Assembly: GCA_027005635.1 (NCBI GenBank)
Contig: JALTLI010000033.1
Location: forward strand, 1-7,561
Length of the DNA stretch: 7,561 nt
Reading direction: 5' to 3'
Source of the DNA: Alphaproteobacteria bacterium
GTDB lineage: Bacteria > Pseudomonadota > Alphaproteobacteria > UBA2136 > JALTLI01
How positions within the stretch are numbered: position 1 is the first letter of the stretch; each line of letters opens with the position of its first letter. This document shows positions 1-6,176 of the stretch, in pieces. Both the position numbers and the translations under genes were made by a program. Below the pieces are notes generated by a model, which saw only the letters and a program-made list of their open reading frames with translations, made no database searches and was not told the DNA's origin.

Positions 1-1
1 T

Positions 2-1333
2 GGTTACTTAGCTGACGTACCTGTTAAAATGAAGTGGCATGAGAATTTAAATAAAGCAGGGTTAGAAACAAAAATTAGCCTTGAAGGAATAATCCAAGAT
101 AAAAAATTAAACACTTTAATTCATGAATTTATTCCGTTTGAAAGTATAGGTAGTTCTCCATTTAAGCTTAGTTTAAAAAAGATAGAGAAAAATATTTATG
201 ATTATGATTTATCTGCCGATTTTAAAAATACATCACTAGTCATTCCGTTAATGAATTGGGAAAAGCTAGAAAATACTGAAACTAACTTACAAGCAAGGGG
301 TAGGGTAGATGTAAACGGAGATTTATTTAGTATAGATAACATGACAGTTACAGGCAAAAATATAGAAATAGCAGGAAGTTTATATACCAATAAAAAAGGT
401 AAAACATCTCTTATTTTATCTCCGTTTAAGTTGGGTAATACTAATATTACCGCTGAAATGGAGGGGGATAAAATTAAATTTAGCGGAACCAACCTAGATA
501 TATCTGGCTTTGATATACTAAACATTAAAAGTAAAAATAAAGAAAAAGAACAAAAAAATAAAAGTAATATATCTTTTGATGCAAAGTTTGATAGAGTTAA
601 TTTAAAAGGTGGCTTTATTACAAATGTAGATACTTCTGGTGAAAGAATAAATAATATATGGCAAAAATTTATTTTAAAAGGAGTAACACCAAGCGGATCA
701 AATGTTAATGCTAATTTATCTAAAAATGGTGAAAATAAAAGGCATCTTAAGGTTGTAACTGGTAATGCAGGGGAAGCATTAAAAGTTTTTGGCTTATATA
801 AAAATATGCATGATGGTTATTTGATATTAGATTGGTATTTAAATAATAATGATAAATCATCTGGTAACCTTAAAATAACTAATACTAGTATTACTGATTT
901 CCCGCTTCTTGCTAAGCTTCTTTCGTTATTATCATTGGAACAATTACTTAAATCTGGTAATGGAATTATTTTTGATGATATATTTTTCCCGTTCACTATT
1001 GTTGGTGACACTTTAACTATAAATAAAGCTAAGCTTGAAGGTCCTTCTATTGGTATGCGTTTTTATGGCAAAATAAATACAGCAAGTACTAGTAATAAGC
1101 TAGATATTAACGGTAGTTTAATTCCAGTAAGTAAATTAAATAATTTAGTTAGTAAAATTCCAATTGTAGGGCCAATTGTTACAGGTTCTCAAGATGGTTT
1201 AATAGTGGCAGATTTTAAAATAAAAGGTAATTATGATGATGCAGATATTAGTGTTAATCCACTATCTGTTGTAACACCAGGGTTACTTAAAGATATATTT
1301 GGTATAATAACAGGAAAGAAAAGAAATAAATGA
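2..1333 (+). CDS. AsmA/YhdP-like periplasmic protein (DUF3971/AsmA-like C-terminal part), 5'-partial
   Basis: The reading frame is open to the left edge (preceding residues read GYLADVPVK), so the ATG at 29 is probably internal and the gene begins outside the window. The visible ~443 residues are rich in beta-strand-like alternating segments, Asn, Lys and Gly. They end in the pattern typical of AsmA/YhdP-family C-termini: a hydrophobic stretch ending SKIPIVGPIVTG, then a D/G-L-x-V-x-D-F-x-I-K-G-x-x-D-D strand, and finally a VNPLSVVTPGLLKDIFG tail. Proteins of this family are anchored in the inner membrane by an N-terminal helix (not visible here) and span the periplasm as a beta-groove that moves phospholipid to the outer membrane. 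That role is family knowledge, not shown here. The stop is TGA immediately followed by an in-frame TAG. The gene overlaps the DUF192 gene by four bases (ATGA), indicating co-transcription and translational coupling. Confidence 0.8.
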   Translation, partial: GYLADVPVKMKWHENLNKAGLETKISLEGIIQDKKLNTLIHEFIPFESIGSSPFKLSLKKIEKNIYDYDLSADFKNTSLVIPLMNWEKLENTETNLQARGRVDVNGDLFSIDNMTVTGKNIEIAGSLYTNKKGKTSLILSPFKLGNTNITAEMEGDKIKFSGTNLDISGFDILNIKSKNKEKEQKNKSNISFDAKFDRVNLKGGFITNVDTSGERINNIWQKFILKGVTPSGSNVNANLSKNGENKRHLKVVTGNAGEALKVFGLYKNMHDGYLILDWYLNNNDKSSGNLKITNTSITDFPLLAKLLSLLSLEQLLKSGNGIIFDDIFFPFTIVGDTLTINKAKLEGPSIGMRFYGKINTASTSNKLDINGSLIPVSKLNNLVSKIPIVGPIVTGSQDGLIVADFKIKGNYDDADISVNPLSVVTPGLLKDIFGIITGKKRNK

Positions 1334-1770
1334 TAGCTAAATTAGTACTATTTTTTGCTTTAGTAATTAGTGGCTGTTCTGATGCACAGGAAAATACAGG
1401 GCTACCAACTAAGAAAATTTCATTAACAAATGGTAAAGAAAATATTGAACTTACAGTTGAAATAGCAAATACCTATAAACAGCGTGAAATAGGATTAATG
1501 TTCAGAAAATCTTTAGATATGAATAAAGGTATGCTTTTTGTTTTTCCTGTAGCAAAAAAACATAAATTTTGGATGAAAAATACATATATTCCACTAGATA
1601 TGATATTTTTTAATAATAAAAATATTGTTGGATTGGTAGAAAATGTGCAAGCACATGATTTATCTCCACAAGGGCCAGATGATTTATCTAATAAAGTTTT
1701 AGAAGTTCCAGCAGGTTTTATAAATAAACATAAAGTAACTAAAAGTTGGCAGTTGGTTACAGGTATTTAA
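1330..1770 (+). CDS. DUF192 family lipoprotein
   Basis: A 146-residue protein of the DUF192 family. It starts with a short lipoprotein signal: hydrophobic residues 4-13 followed by a lipobox I-S-G-C with the acylated cysteine at residue 16, so it should be membrane-anchored and face the periplasm. The DUF192 core is clear: VEIANTYKQREIGLMFRKSL (43-62), GMLFVFP (67-73), the hallmark FWMKNTYIPLDMIF (80-93), and near the end LEVPAGFINKHKV. The biochemical function of DUF192 is not well established. The length is normal for the family. The start ATG overlaps the TGA of the upstream AsmA-like gene, and an AGGAAAG purine run at 1312-1318 can serve as the ribosome binding site, though it is a little far from the ATG. 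The two genes form an operon that ends at the hairpin at 1863-1905. Confidence 0.9.
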   Translation: MIAKLVLFFALVISGCSDAQENTGLPTKKISLTNGKENIELTVEIANTYKQREIGLMFRKSLDMNKGMLFVFPVAKKHKFWMKNTYIPLDMIFFNNKNIVGLVENVQAHDLSPQGPDDLSNKVLEVPAGFINKHKVTKSWQLVTGI

Positions 1771-1862
1771 TTTTTTAGCTTTGAGATACCTGATAGCTTA
1801 TTTTGTAACAAAATCATAGATTTTGACAAAATATAGCTTCTGGTATGACACCCATGGCAAAC

Positions 1863-1905
1863 GCATTTAAAAAAATCCCAGTTGTACTGAGATTTTTTTA
1901 AATGC
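1863..1905. terminator. Bidirectional intrinsic terminator hairpin
   Basis: Two 19-nt arms (1863-1881 and 1887-1905) are complementary except for one C/A mismatch, with a 5-nt loop TTGTA. The core stem (ATCCCAG/CTGAGAT) is flanked by a run of seven A on the left and seven T on the right, so each strand gives a hairpin followed by a U tract. It lies between the convergent DUF192 gene (+, ends 1770) and symporter gene (-, ends 2022) and can stop transcription from both sides. Confidence 0.75.
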
Positions 1906-1915
1906 TACAACTGTC

Positions 1916-1980
1916 ATCTCGGGATCAAGTTTTGTCCATTTTAGAATAAAATGGGTATAAAACTTAGTAATACCCGTGAT
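1916..1980. repeat. Large imperfect palindrome in convergent intergenic region
   Basis: Nested inverted repeats share one centre. The inner arms CCATTTTA (1936-1943) and TAAAATGG (1947-1954) have a 3-nt loop. The middle arms are AAGTTTT (1927-1933) and AAAACTT (1959-1965). The outer arms are ATCTCGGGAT (1916-1925) and ATACCCGTGAT (1970-1980), with mismatches. The outer halves (TGTCATCTCGGGAT and ACCCGTGATCTCC) resemble the intergenic TCATCCCGGG...CCCGGGATCTCC palindromes common in alphaproteobacterial genomes, so this may be a diverged copy of such a dispersed palindromic repeat. Only one copy is in the window, so the repeat status is inferred. It could also act as a second terminator for the symporter transcript. 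Confidence 0.5.
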
Positions 1981-2021
1981 CTCCAACTAAAAAAATACTG
2001 AATTAAGTCTCACGAAGTCAC

Positions 2022-3419
2022 CTATTCCTTATAAAAAGGCTTAACCAAATAACCTTTACCATCTTCTTCGTTTCTAAAATAATCAACAGATAACTCTCTT
2101 ATTTTAGGTGATAATAAAATAAGGGCAAAAAGGTTAGGAATAACCATTAAACCTATACATACTTCTGCAATGCTCCATGCTAGTTCAAGTTTTATTAATG
2201 CACCTAGTAAAATTGAACCAATAAATACAGCTCTATAAATAGGGATAGCTTTTTGACCAAAAACAAATGTTATTCCTTTATTACCGTAGTAGCTCCAACC
2301 AATAATTGTTGAAAATGCAAAAAATAGTAAGCAAATAGCAACAATTGTTCCACCAAGTTCGTAGCTACCAATCTGAACACCTTGTAAGCCAGCACTAAAT
2401 GCTTGACCAGTTAGTTCTGCACCATTAACACCAGTTGTCCATAAACCTGAACATAAAATAATTAAGCCAGTAAAGGTACAAACAACGATTGTATCTATAA
2501 ATGTTTGAGTCATAGATACTAAGGCTTGTTCAACTGGGTGTTTAGTTTTAGCAGCAGCTGCCGCAATAGGAGAACTACCCATACCAGATTCATTAGAAAA
2601 TACCCCTCGAGAAAAACCGTTACGCATAACTTCCTTAACTGTAGCACCTAAAAAGCCACCAGTTGCAGAAACTGGGTTGAATGCACTATCAAAAATTAAG
2701 GCAAAAATATCTGGTATTATATTTATATTTAAAATTAGTATCGCAATACCAACACTAACATAAGCAAAAATCATAAATGGAACTAAAGCAGATGCAACAT
2801 TACCAATACGTTTAATGCCTCCCATAATAACAACGGCAGCAAAAACTGTTAAAATAGACCCAGTAAACCAAGTAGGAACATTAAAGGTATCTTTAACAAT
2901 TAATGCCATGGAATTACTTTGTACCATACTACCAGTACCAACCGCAGCAATAACTAGTAATATAGAAAAAATAATTGCTAGCCAACGCATATTTAAACCA
3001 TTAGCCATATAGTACATTGGGCCACCGCTCATTTCACCTTTTTCATTTTTTTCTCGGTAATAAACCCCAACGACTGCTTCACTAAATTTAGTTGCCATAC
3101 CAAGTAAACCTGTTACCCACATCCAAAATAAAGCCCCAGGGCCACCTGCGGCAATTGCGGTTGCAACACCTGCTATGTTACCTGTACCTACTGTTGCCGA
3201 AAGTGCTGTCATAAGTGCTTGAAAGTGAGAAATATCACCTTTTTCAGTTTTTTTAGAGGGTAGTAAAATTAGTTTGAAAGCAGGAAATAAATGAACAAAT
3301 TGAATACCTTTTAATAAAATAGTTAAATAAACACCAGTCCCAATAAGAAGAACAAGTAAAGGCCAACCCCATAAAAAAGTACCAATTATATGGGTTATGT
3401 TTAATATTTTTTCTTCCAT
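2022..3419 (-). CDS. AGCS family sodium:alanine/glycine symporter
   Basis: A 465-residue, highly hydrophobic inner-membrane protein with about ten or eleven predicted membrane spans, the usual size for the alanine or glycine:cation symporter (AGCS) family. Diagnostic stretches are QALMTALSATVGTGNIAGVA (67-86, the sodium/substrate-binding region in this family), GGPGALFWMWVTGLLGMATK (92-111, matching the family signature), SGGPMYYM (131-138), and SNESGMGSSPIAAAAA in the second half. It should import alanine or glycine with sodium; which amino acid cannot be decided from sequence. The ribosome binding site is only a weak purine run (AAGAAAG) about 7 nt before the ATG. It lies downstream of, and on the same strand as, the RuBisCO-like operon after a 138-nt gap with its own promoter. 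No strong terminator separates them, so read-through is possible. Confidence 0.93.
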   Translation of the reverse strand: MEEKILNITHIIGTFLWGWPLLVLLIGTGVYLTILLKGIQFVHLFPAFKLILLPSKKTEKGDISHFQALMTALSATVGTGNIAGVATAIAAGGPGALFWMWVTGLLGMATKFSEAVVGVYYREKNEKGEMSGGPMYYMANGLNMRWLAIIFSILLVIAAVGTGSMVQSNSMALIVKDTFNVPTWFTGSILTVFAAVVIMGGIKRIGNVASALVPFMIFAYVSVGIAILILNINIIPDIFALIFDSAFNPVSATGGFLGATVKEVMRNGFSRGVFSNESGMGSSPIAAAAAKTKHPVEQALVSMTQTFIDTIVVCTFTGLIILCSGLWTTGVNGAELTGQAFSAGLQGVQIGSYELGGTIVAICLLFFAFSTIIGWSYYGNKGITFVFGQKAIPIYRAVFIGSILLGALIKLELAWSIAEVCIGLMVIPNLFALILLSPKIRELSVDYFRNEEDGKGYLVKPFYKE

Positions 3420-3448
3420 TTTACTGCTTTCTTTTTTTTATTTATTCT

Positions 3449-3477
3449 TGTATAGATGTTTATCTTTTGTATGTCAT
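3449..3477 (-). promoter_or_regulatory. Predicted sigma70-type promoter of the AGCS symporter gene
   Basis: On the minus strand, ATGACA (3477-3472, -35-like) is followed by a 17-nt spacer and TATACA (3454-3449, -10-like). This places the transcription start near 3442, about 23 nt upstream of the symporter ATG. The -35 element lies inside a 14-bp near-perfect palindrome, TATGTCATGCCATA on the plus strand at 3470-3483, with one mismatched pair. This is a sequence match only, in AT-rich DNA where chance matches are common. Confidence 0.45.
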
Positions 3478-3557
3478 GCCATAACTTTAGGTTTGTTCCA
3501 ATTTATTATAAATAGGGGAAAACAAAGTTTCTTGGATGATACGTCGGCAATATTTCT

Positions 3558-3878
3558 CTAACTAGCATCTAGTGGAGTTTTAACCACAAAAGAAATAGTA
3601 TACATTTTTTCAGAGGGGCTATAGCCACTAAGTTTTATTAACGCGTACGGGTTTCTTCTGGCACAAGAATCAATTTGGCTAACAATAGTTGTAGAAGTTA
3701 CCGTAGTATTTTCAGGTATTGGCCACATTTTCCAGTATGTTTCATCAGGAGACGGATTATCTGCAAACTCAATCATAGGGATATTGCCTAAATTTAAAAT
3801 GTTTTCTGCCTGCATTCTAACTTGATTAGGTGACATTGGTGGTAAAAAAGAAAAAGTTTCAAAGCGTGTATTAGCCAT
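3558..3878 (-). CDS. RuBisCO small-subunit homologue paired with a non-catalytic large chain
   Basis: A 106-residue protein clearly homologous to the form I RuBisCO small subunit (RbcS/CbbS). RFETFSFLPPMSPNQVRMQA (5-24) matches the conserved N-terminal ETFSYLPPL...QIxxQ segment. NIPMIEFADNPSPDETYWKMW (32-52) matches IPxxEFxDxPxxxxxYWxMW. The C-terminal ISFVVKTP (95-102) matches the last strand. The beta-A/beta-B loop is short, as in bacterial forms, there is no transit peptide, and the length is normal. The gene starts one base after the stop of the fusion gene. Its Shine-Dalgarno AGAGGA (3892-3887) lies inside the end of that gene, 8 nt from the ATG, so the two are translationally coupled. 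In true RuBisCO, small subunits cap the large-chain octamer. Its retention beside a catalytically dead large chain suggests an L8S8-like assembly still forms. Homology is near certain; the function is inferred. Confidence 0.93.
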   Translation of the reverse strand: MANTRFETFSFLPPMSPNQVRMQAENILNLGNIPMIEFADNPSPDETYWKMWPIPENTTVTSTTIVSQIDSCARRNPYALIKLSGYSPSEKMYTISFVVKTPLDAS

Positions 3879-3879
3879 A

Positions 3880-5556
3880 TTATTTATCCTCTGTTGGAGT
3901 TATTGTAGGTACAAGTTTTGGTGGAGTTTTAGCAGAAAGCTGAACAATTGCATCTAGATCATCAGCTTCGGAGCCTTCACCATCACCAGTTATAACACCA
4001 AATAAAAATGCACCTTCTTGCCAATATTCTAGTGCAGTTTTTAAATCGGCGTTGTGTCTTGCCATTCTTTGTAAAATAGAACGACCATCAACAGTTAAGT
4101 TTTGTCCTTCGCCTCGTGCTTGAATAATAGCTTCTATTGCTACACGGTTAGCAGTGCTACCAGCAGCGCTACCCCATGGGTGCCCCATAACACTACCACC
4201 ACATTGGATAATAATATTATCATTTAGTGCATCAATTAACCTAGGAAAATGCCAAGGATTATGACCACCGCCACAAGCAGGCATAGAACTTGTTAAGCCT
4301 TGATAGTTTTGTTCAGTCATTAAGCCACCTTCTTCAAAAATGGTGGTTGTATTAGCTTGCAGAGTTTGGGAAACGCCTTTAACAACTCTTCTGCTAACTG
4401 TACCGCCACGCAGAGGGCTACCAATACTAACAATATCACAACCTGTTAGGCGTAAAAGTTTAGCTAACAAATGTTCGCTAATAATATTGCTTTGTAAGGC
4501 TCTACTACCCATACCGCATAAAATAGTATCATTATTTCTACACCAATTGCTTAAGCTTTCTACTGCGCTCCAGCCAACTGCTGCACTATCTACTAGTACC
4601 ATACTTAAACCTAAATCTTTGGCGTAATTTGCTCTTTCAATAATATCTTCTGTTGTCGGAGCACTAACATTTACGGCATGAAGTTTTATTTCATTGCTTT
4701 CATCGTAGGCACTATGAACAGCTTCTGCTACAAAACGGAAACGTTCTCTCCATTGATTACCAGGAATAGAGTGCATTAAAGTTGGATCACAGGTAATATC
4801 TGTTCCACCTTTTAGAGTTTCATAAACTGCACGTCCGTACATGCGGGCAGATAATCCACGCATAGGGCGCATAGTAGCACTAAGTAGCGGACGACCAAAT
4901 TTGTTAGTGTAATCACGGATACCTTGAATACCAAAAGCTGGGCCTTTAAATGTTCGCATTAATACATCAGGAATAAAAATATCTTCTAGTTTAGCGCTAG
5001 TACTAGTAATAGAAGCAGAAATAACGCTAAGTAAGCTAGTAACAGAGCCTGCTTCAACCATATCATGAGGGAATGTTATACTCACACGGATTTTTTTAGT
5101 ACCAATTTGCTTGCTATGGATTGCTTTTGGTTGCGGAGTTGTACTTTCATCAACGTATGCATCTGTCCAGCAATCTACCCATTTGCCATTTGCTGCATTT
5201 TCTAGTAGTTTGGCAGCTTCTTTGGGGGTTAGATCAGTTTTATCTAGAATAAATGTAGCTAGTATATCTGTTTCTTTTTTCTCTCTTCTTTTTGCTGTAA
5301 CTGGTGTTTCCTTGTTTTCAACTTTAACAGGGTTTAATGTATTGTTATCAGCTAGTAAATCTATGCTAGTTTCCAGTACTTGGGCAATTTTTAGCATATT
5401 ACCAAGGGAAGGATTTACCTGACCAGATAAAATACGACTTAAAGTTGCCATAGAAACACTAGATTGGCGTGAAAGTTCAGTTGGAGAAATATTTGCCTTA
5501 GCCATTGCTTTTTTTAAGTTGTCTGCAAGGCGGTTATTAGTTTGTTGTTTTGTCAT
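3880..5556 (-). CDS. XRE-type HTH domain fused to a catalytically dead RuBisCO large chain
   Basis: A 558-residue two-domain protein. Residues ~9-70 form an XRE/Cro-CI helix-turn-helix (ISPTELSRQSSVSMATLSRI within it, then LSGQVNPSLGNMLKIAQVL). Residues ~71-96 are a linker ending in the basic AKRREKKE. From ~96 to ~520 it aligns with form I RuBisCO large chain: TDILATF, WTDAYV, EAGSVTSLLS, KLEDIFIP, TFKGPAFGIQ, KFGRPLL, GLSARMYGRAVYETLKGGTD, WRERFRFVAEA, LLAKLLRLTG, GHPWG (458-462) and NRVAIEAIIQARGEG. The active site is gone (spinach numbering): K175 to R230, K177 to M232, carbamylated K201 to C256, D203 to P258, E204 to T259, N123 to Ser. The H294/R295 region is shortened by about 5 residues, H327 is replaced, loop 6 with K334 reads PLRGG, and S379 is C428. 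An acidic, then Pro/Thr-rich tail (~521-558) is extra. The DNA-binding domain replaces the first large-chain strand. It is first in an operon with the small-subunit gene. A DNA-binding regulator is the most likely role, and carboxylase activity is very unlikely. The start is fixed by the intact HTH; the AGGG ribosome-site candidate is weak, 12 nt upstream. Confidence 0.95.
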   Translation of the reverse strand: MTKQQTNNRLADNLKKAMAKANISPTELSRQSSVSMATLSRILSGQVNPSLGNMLKIAQVLETSIDLLADNNTLNPVKVENKETPVTAKRREKKETDILATFILDKTDLTPKEAAKLLENAANGKWVDCWTDAYVDESTTPQPKAIHSKQIGTKKIRVSITFPHDMVEAGSVTSLLSVISASITSTSAKLEDIFIPDVLMRTFKGPAFGIQGIRDYTNKFGRPLLSATMRPMRGLSARMYGRAVYETLKGGTDITCDPTLMHSIPGNQWRERFRFVAEAVHSAYDESNEIKLHAVNVSAPTTEDIIERANYAKDLGLSMVLVDSAAVGWSAVESLSNWCRNNDTILCGMGSRALQSNIISEHLLAKLLRLTGCDIVSIGSPLRGGTVSRRVVKGVSQTLQANTTTIFEEGGLMTEQNYQGLTSSMPACGGGHNPWHFPRLIDALNDNIIIQCGGSVMGHPWGSAAGSTANRVAIEAIIQARGEGQNLTVDGRSILQRMARHNADLKTALEYWQEGAFLFGVITGDGEGSEADDLDAIVQLSAKTPPKLVPTITPTEDK

Positions 5557-5591
5557 TTGTATTGCATACCCTAGGTTTTATTAATTATTTA

Positions 5592-5620
5592 AATATACGT
5601 GGATACTTCCATATATGCAA
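5592..5620 (-). promoter_or_regulatory. Predicted promoter of the HTH-RuBisCO/small-subunit operon
   Basis: On the minus strand, TTGCAT (5620-5615, -35-like) is separated by exactly 17 nt from TATATT (5597-5592, -10-like). This gives a start near 5585 and a leader of roughly 28 nt before the ATG at 5556. It is the best sigma70-type match in the 212-nt divergent gap for this strand. The spacer contains the palindrome at 5595-5616. Confidence 0.55.
5595..5616. promoter_or_regulatory. Candidate operator: 22-bp imperfect palindrome inside the promoter spacer
   Basis: Plus strand reads ATA-CG-TGGA-TACT-TCCA-TA-TAT. The TGGA (5600-5603) and TCCA (5608-5611) half sites and the outer ATA/TAT (5595-5597, 5614-5616) are symmetric about 5605.5; only the CG/TA pairs between them do not match. 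It fills the gap between the -35 and -10 elements and overlaps both edges. Dimeric XRE-family proteins commonly bind such dyads, so autorepression by the downstream fusion protein is the simple hypothesis. Binding itself is inferred. Confidence 0.45.
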
Positions 5621-5755
5621 ATAATATTTAAAATTTTTCTTGAGTTGTGCTTGTAAAGTATTGTTTGTGTATGTCAGGAAAATGTTTAATAATATTTAGT
5701 GAGCTATATTATAAGTAGTTACAATAAAAATAATAAATAACTATTAATAGGGTTT

Positions 5756-5768
5756 AGGGGTATAATTT
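5756..5768 (+). promoter_or_regulatory. Ribosome binding site of the fliL-like gene
   Basis: AGGGG at 5756-5760 lies 8 nt before the ATG at 5769, which supports this start. The TATAAT at 5761-5766 lies between the two and is too close to the ATG to be the main -10. No convincing promoter for this gene was found; TTGTTT (5661-5666) and TTTAAT (5685-5690) with an 18-nt spacer is a weak candidate. Confidence 0.6.
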
Positions 5769-6176
5769 ATGAATAAAACAAATAAAAAATATTTAATGTT
5801 TTCGTTTTTTTTAACAGCTACATTAATTTTATGGTCTGGTAATGCTTTAGCTGTAGAAGGCGAAGAAGATGCAGGGCCATTTTTTTATGAGCTACCAGAA
5901 ATGGTAGTTAACTTGCAATCTACTAAAAGAGCAACAAGAGTTTTAAAAATACGTTTAAATCTTGAATTAGATTCAGAACATGATATGGAAATAGTAGATA
6001 AAATTAAACCTCGTATGCTTAATGAGTTCCAAATTTACCTACGTCATTTGTACGCAGATGATATTAACGGTAGAGGAATTGTAACATTAAAAAAAGAATT
6101 ACTAGCTCGTGCAAACTATGCAGCTAAACCAATTAAGTTCAAAGATGTACTTTTTCGCGGTATTTTAGTTCAATAA
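5769..6176 (+). CDS. fliL: FliL-like flagellar basal body-associated protein
   Basis: A 135-residue protein with the FliL periplasmic domain: FFYELPEMVVNLQ (38-50), the strand VLKIRLNLELDSE (58-70), an acidic-to-basic helix to about residue 92, and the C-terminal FKDVLFRGILVQ (124-135), which matches the family ending VxFxxFVVQ. FliL sits around the flagellar stator and basal body in the inner membrane and periplasm and influences motor torque. The N-terminus is a short basic stretch, a hydrophobic segment (~9-23) and ALA before VEGEED, so it resembles a cleavable signal peptide rather than the usual uncleaved anchor; this cannot be settled from sequence. The protein is at the short end for the family. 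No other flagellar gene is in the window. Its last 12 bases overlap the 3' end of convergent uvrA. It starts divergently from the RuBisCO-like operon across a 212-nt gap and could share regulation with it. Confidence 0.85.
   Translation: MNKTNKKYLMFSFFLTATLILWSGNALAVEGEEDAGPFFYELPEMVVNLQSTKRATRVLKIRLNLELDSEHDMEIVDKIKPRMLNEFQIYLRHLYADDINGRGIVTLKKELLARANYAAKPIKFKDVLFRGILVQ

Noticed and set aside
1776..1839. Three TAGCTT copies and two ATTTTG...CAAAAT mini-palindromes (1800-1814 and about 1819-1831).
   Set aside because: Short and AT-rich; such repeats are expected by chance in this composition and show no regular spacing.
3420..3557. Terminator between the small-subunit gene and the symporter gene.
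   Set aside because: Only 4-bp stems without a proper T tract were found; nothing that supports a terminator call.
4340..4627. Open frames antisense to the fusion gene and elsewhere (for example 202-525, 2815-3012, 5111-5422).
   Set aside because: They lie fully inside strongly conserved genes, show no family motifs and have no ribosome sites; they are frame shadows.
3880..5556. The HTH and RuBisCO parts joined by an assembly artefact.
   Set aside because: The frame is continuous with a plausible linker, composition does not shift at the junction, and the matching small-subunit gene and promoter are in place.
3880..5556. Active RuBisCO or a form IV methionine-salvage enolase.
   Set aside because: The carbamylated lysine and both metal-binding acids are replaced, which also rules out the enolase-type chemistry that depends on them; a small subunit argues for form I ancestry.
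5761..5766. TATAAT as the -10 box of the fliL-like gene.
   Set aside because: It is 3 nt from the ATG and lies between the Shine-Dalgarno and the start, so a transcript from it would lack the ribosome site.
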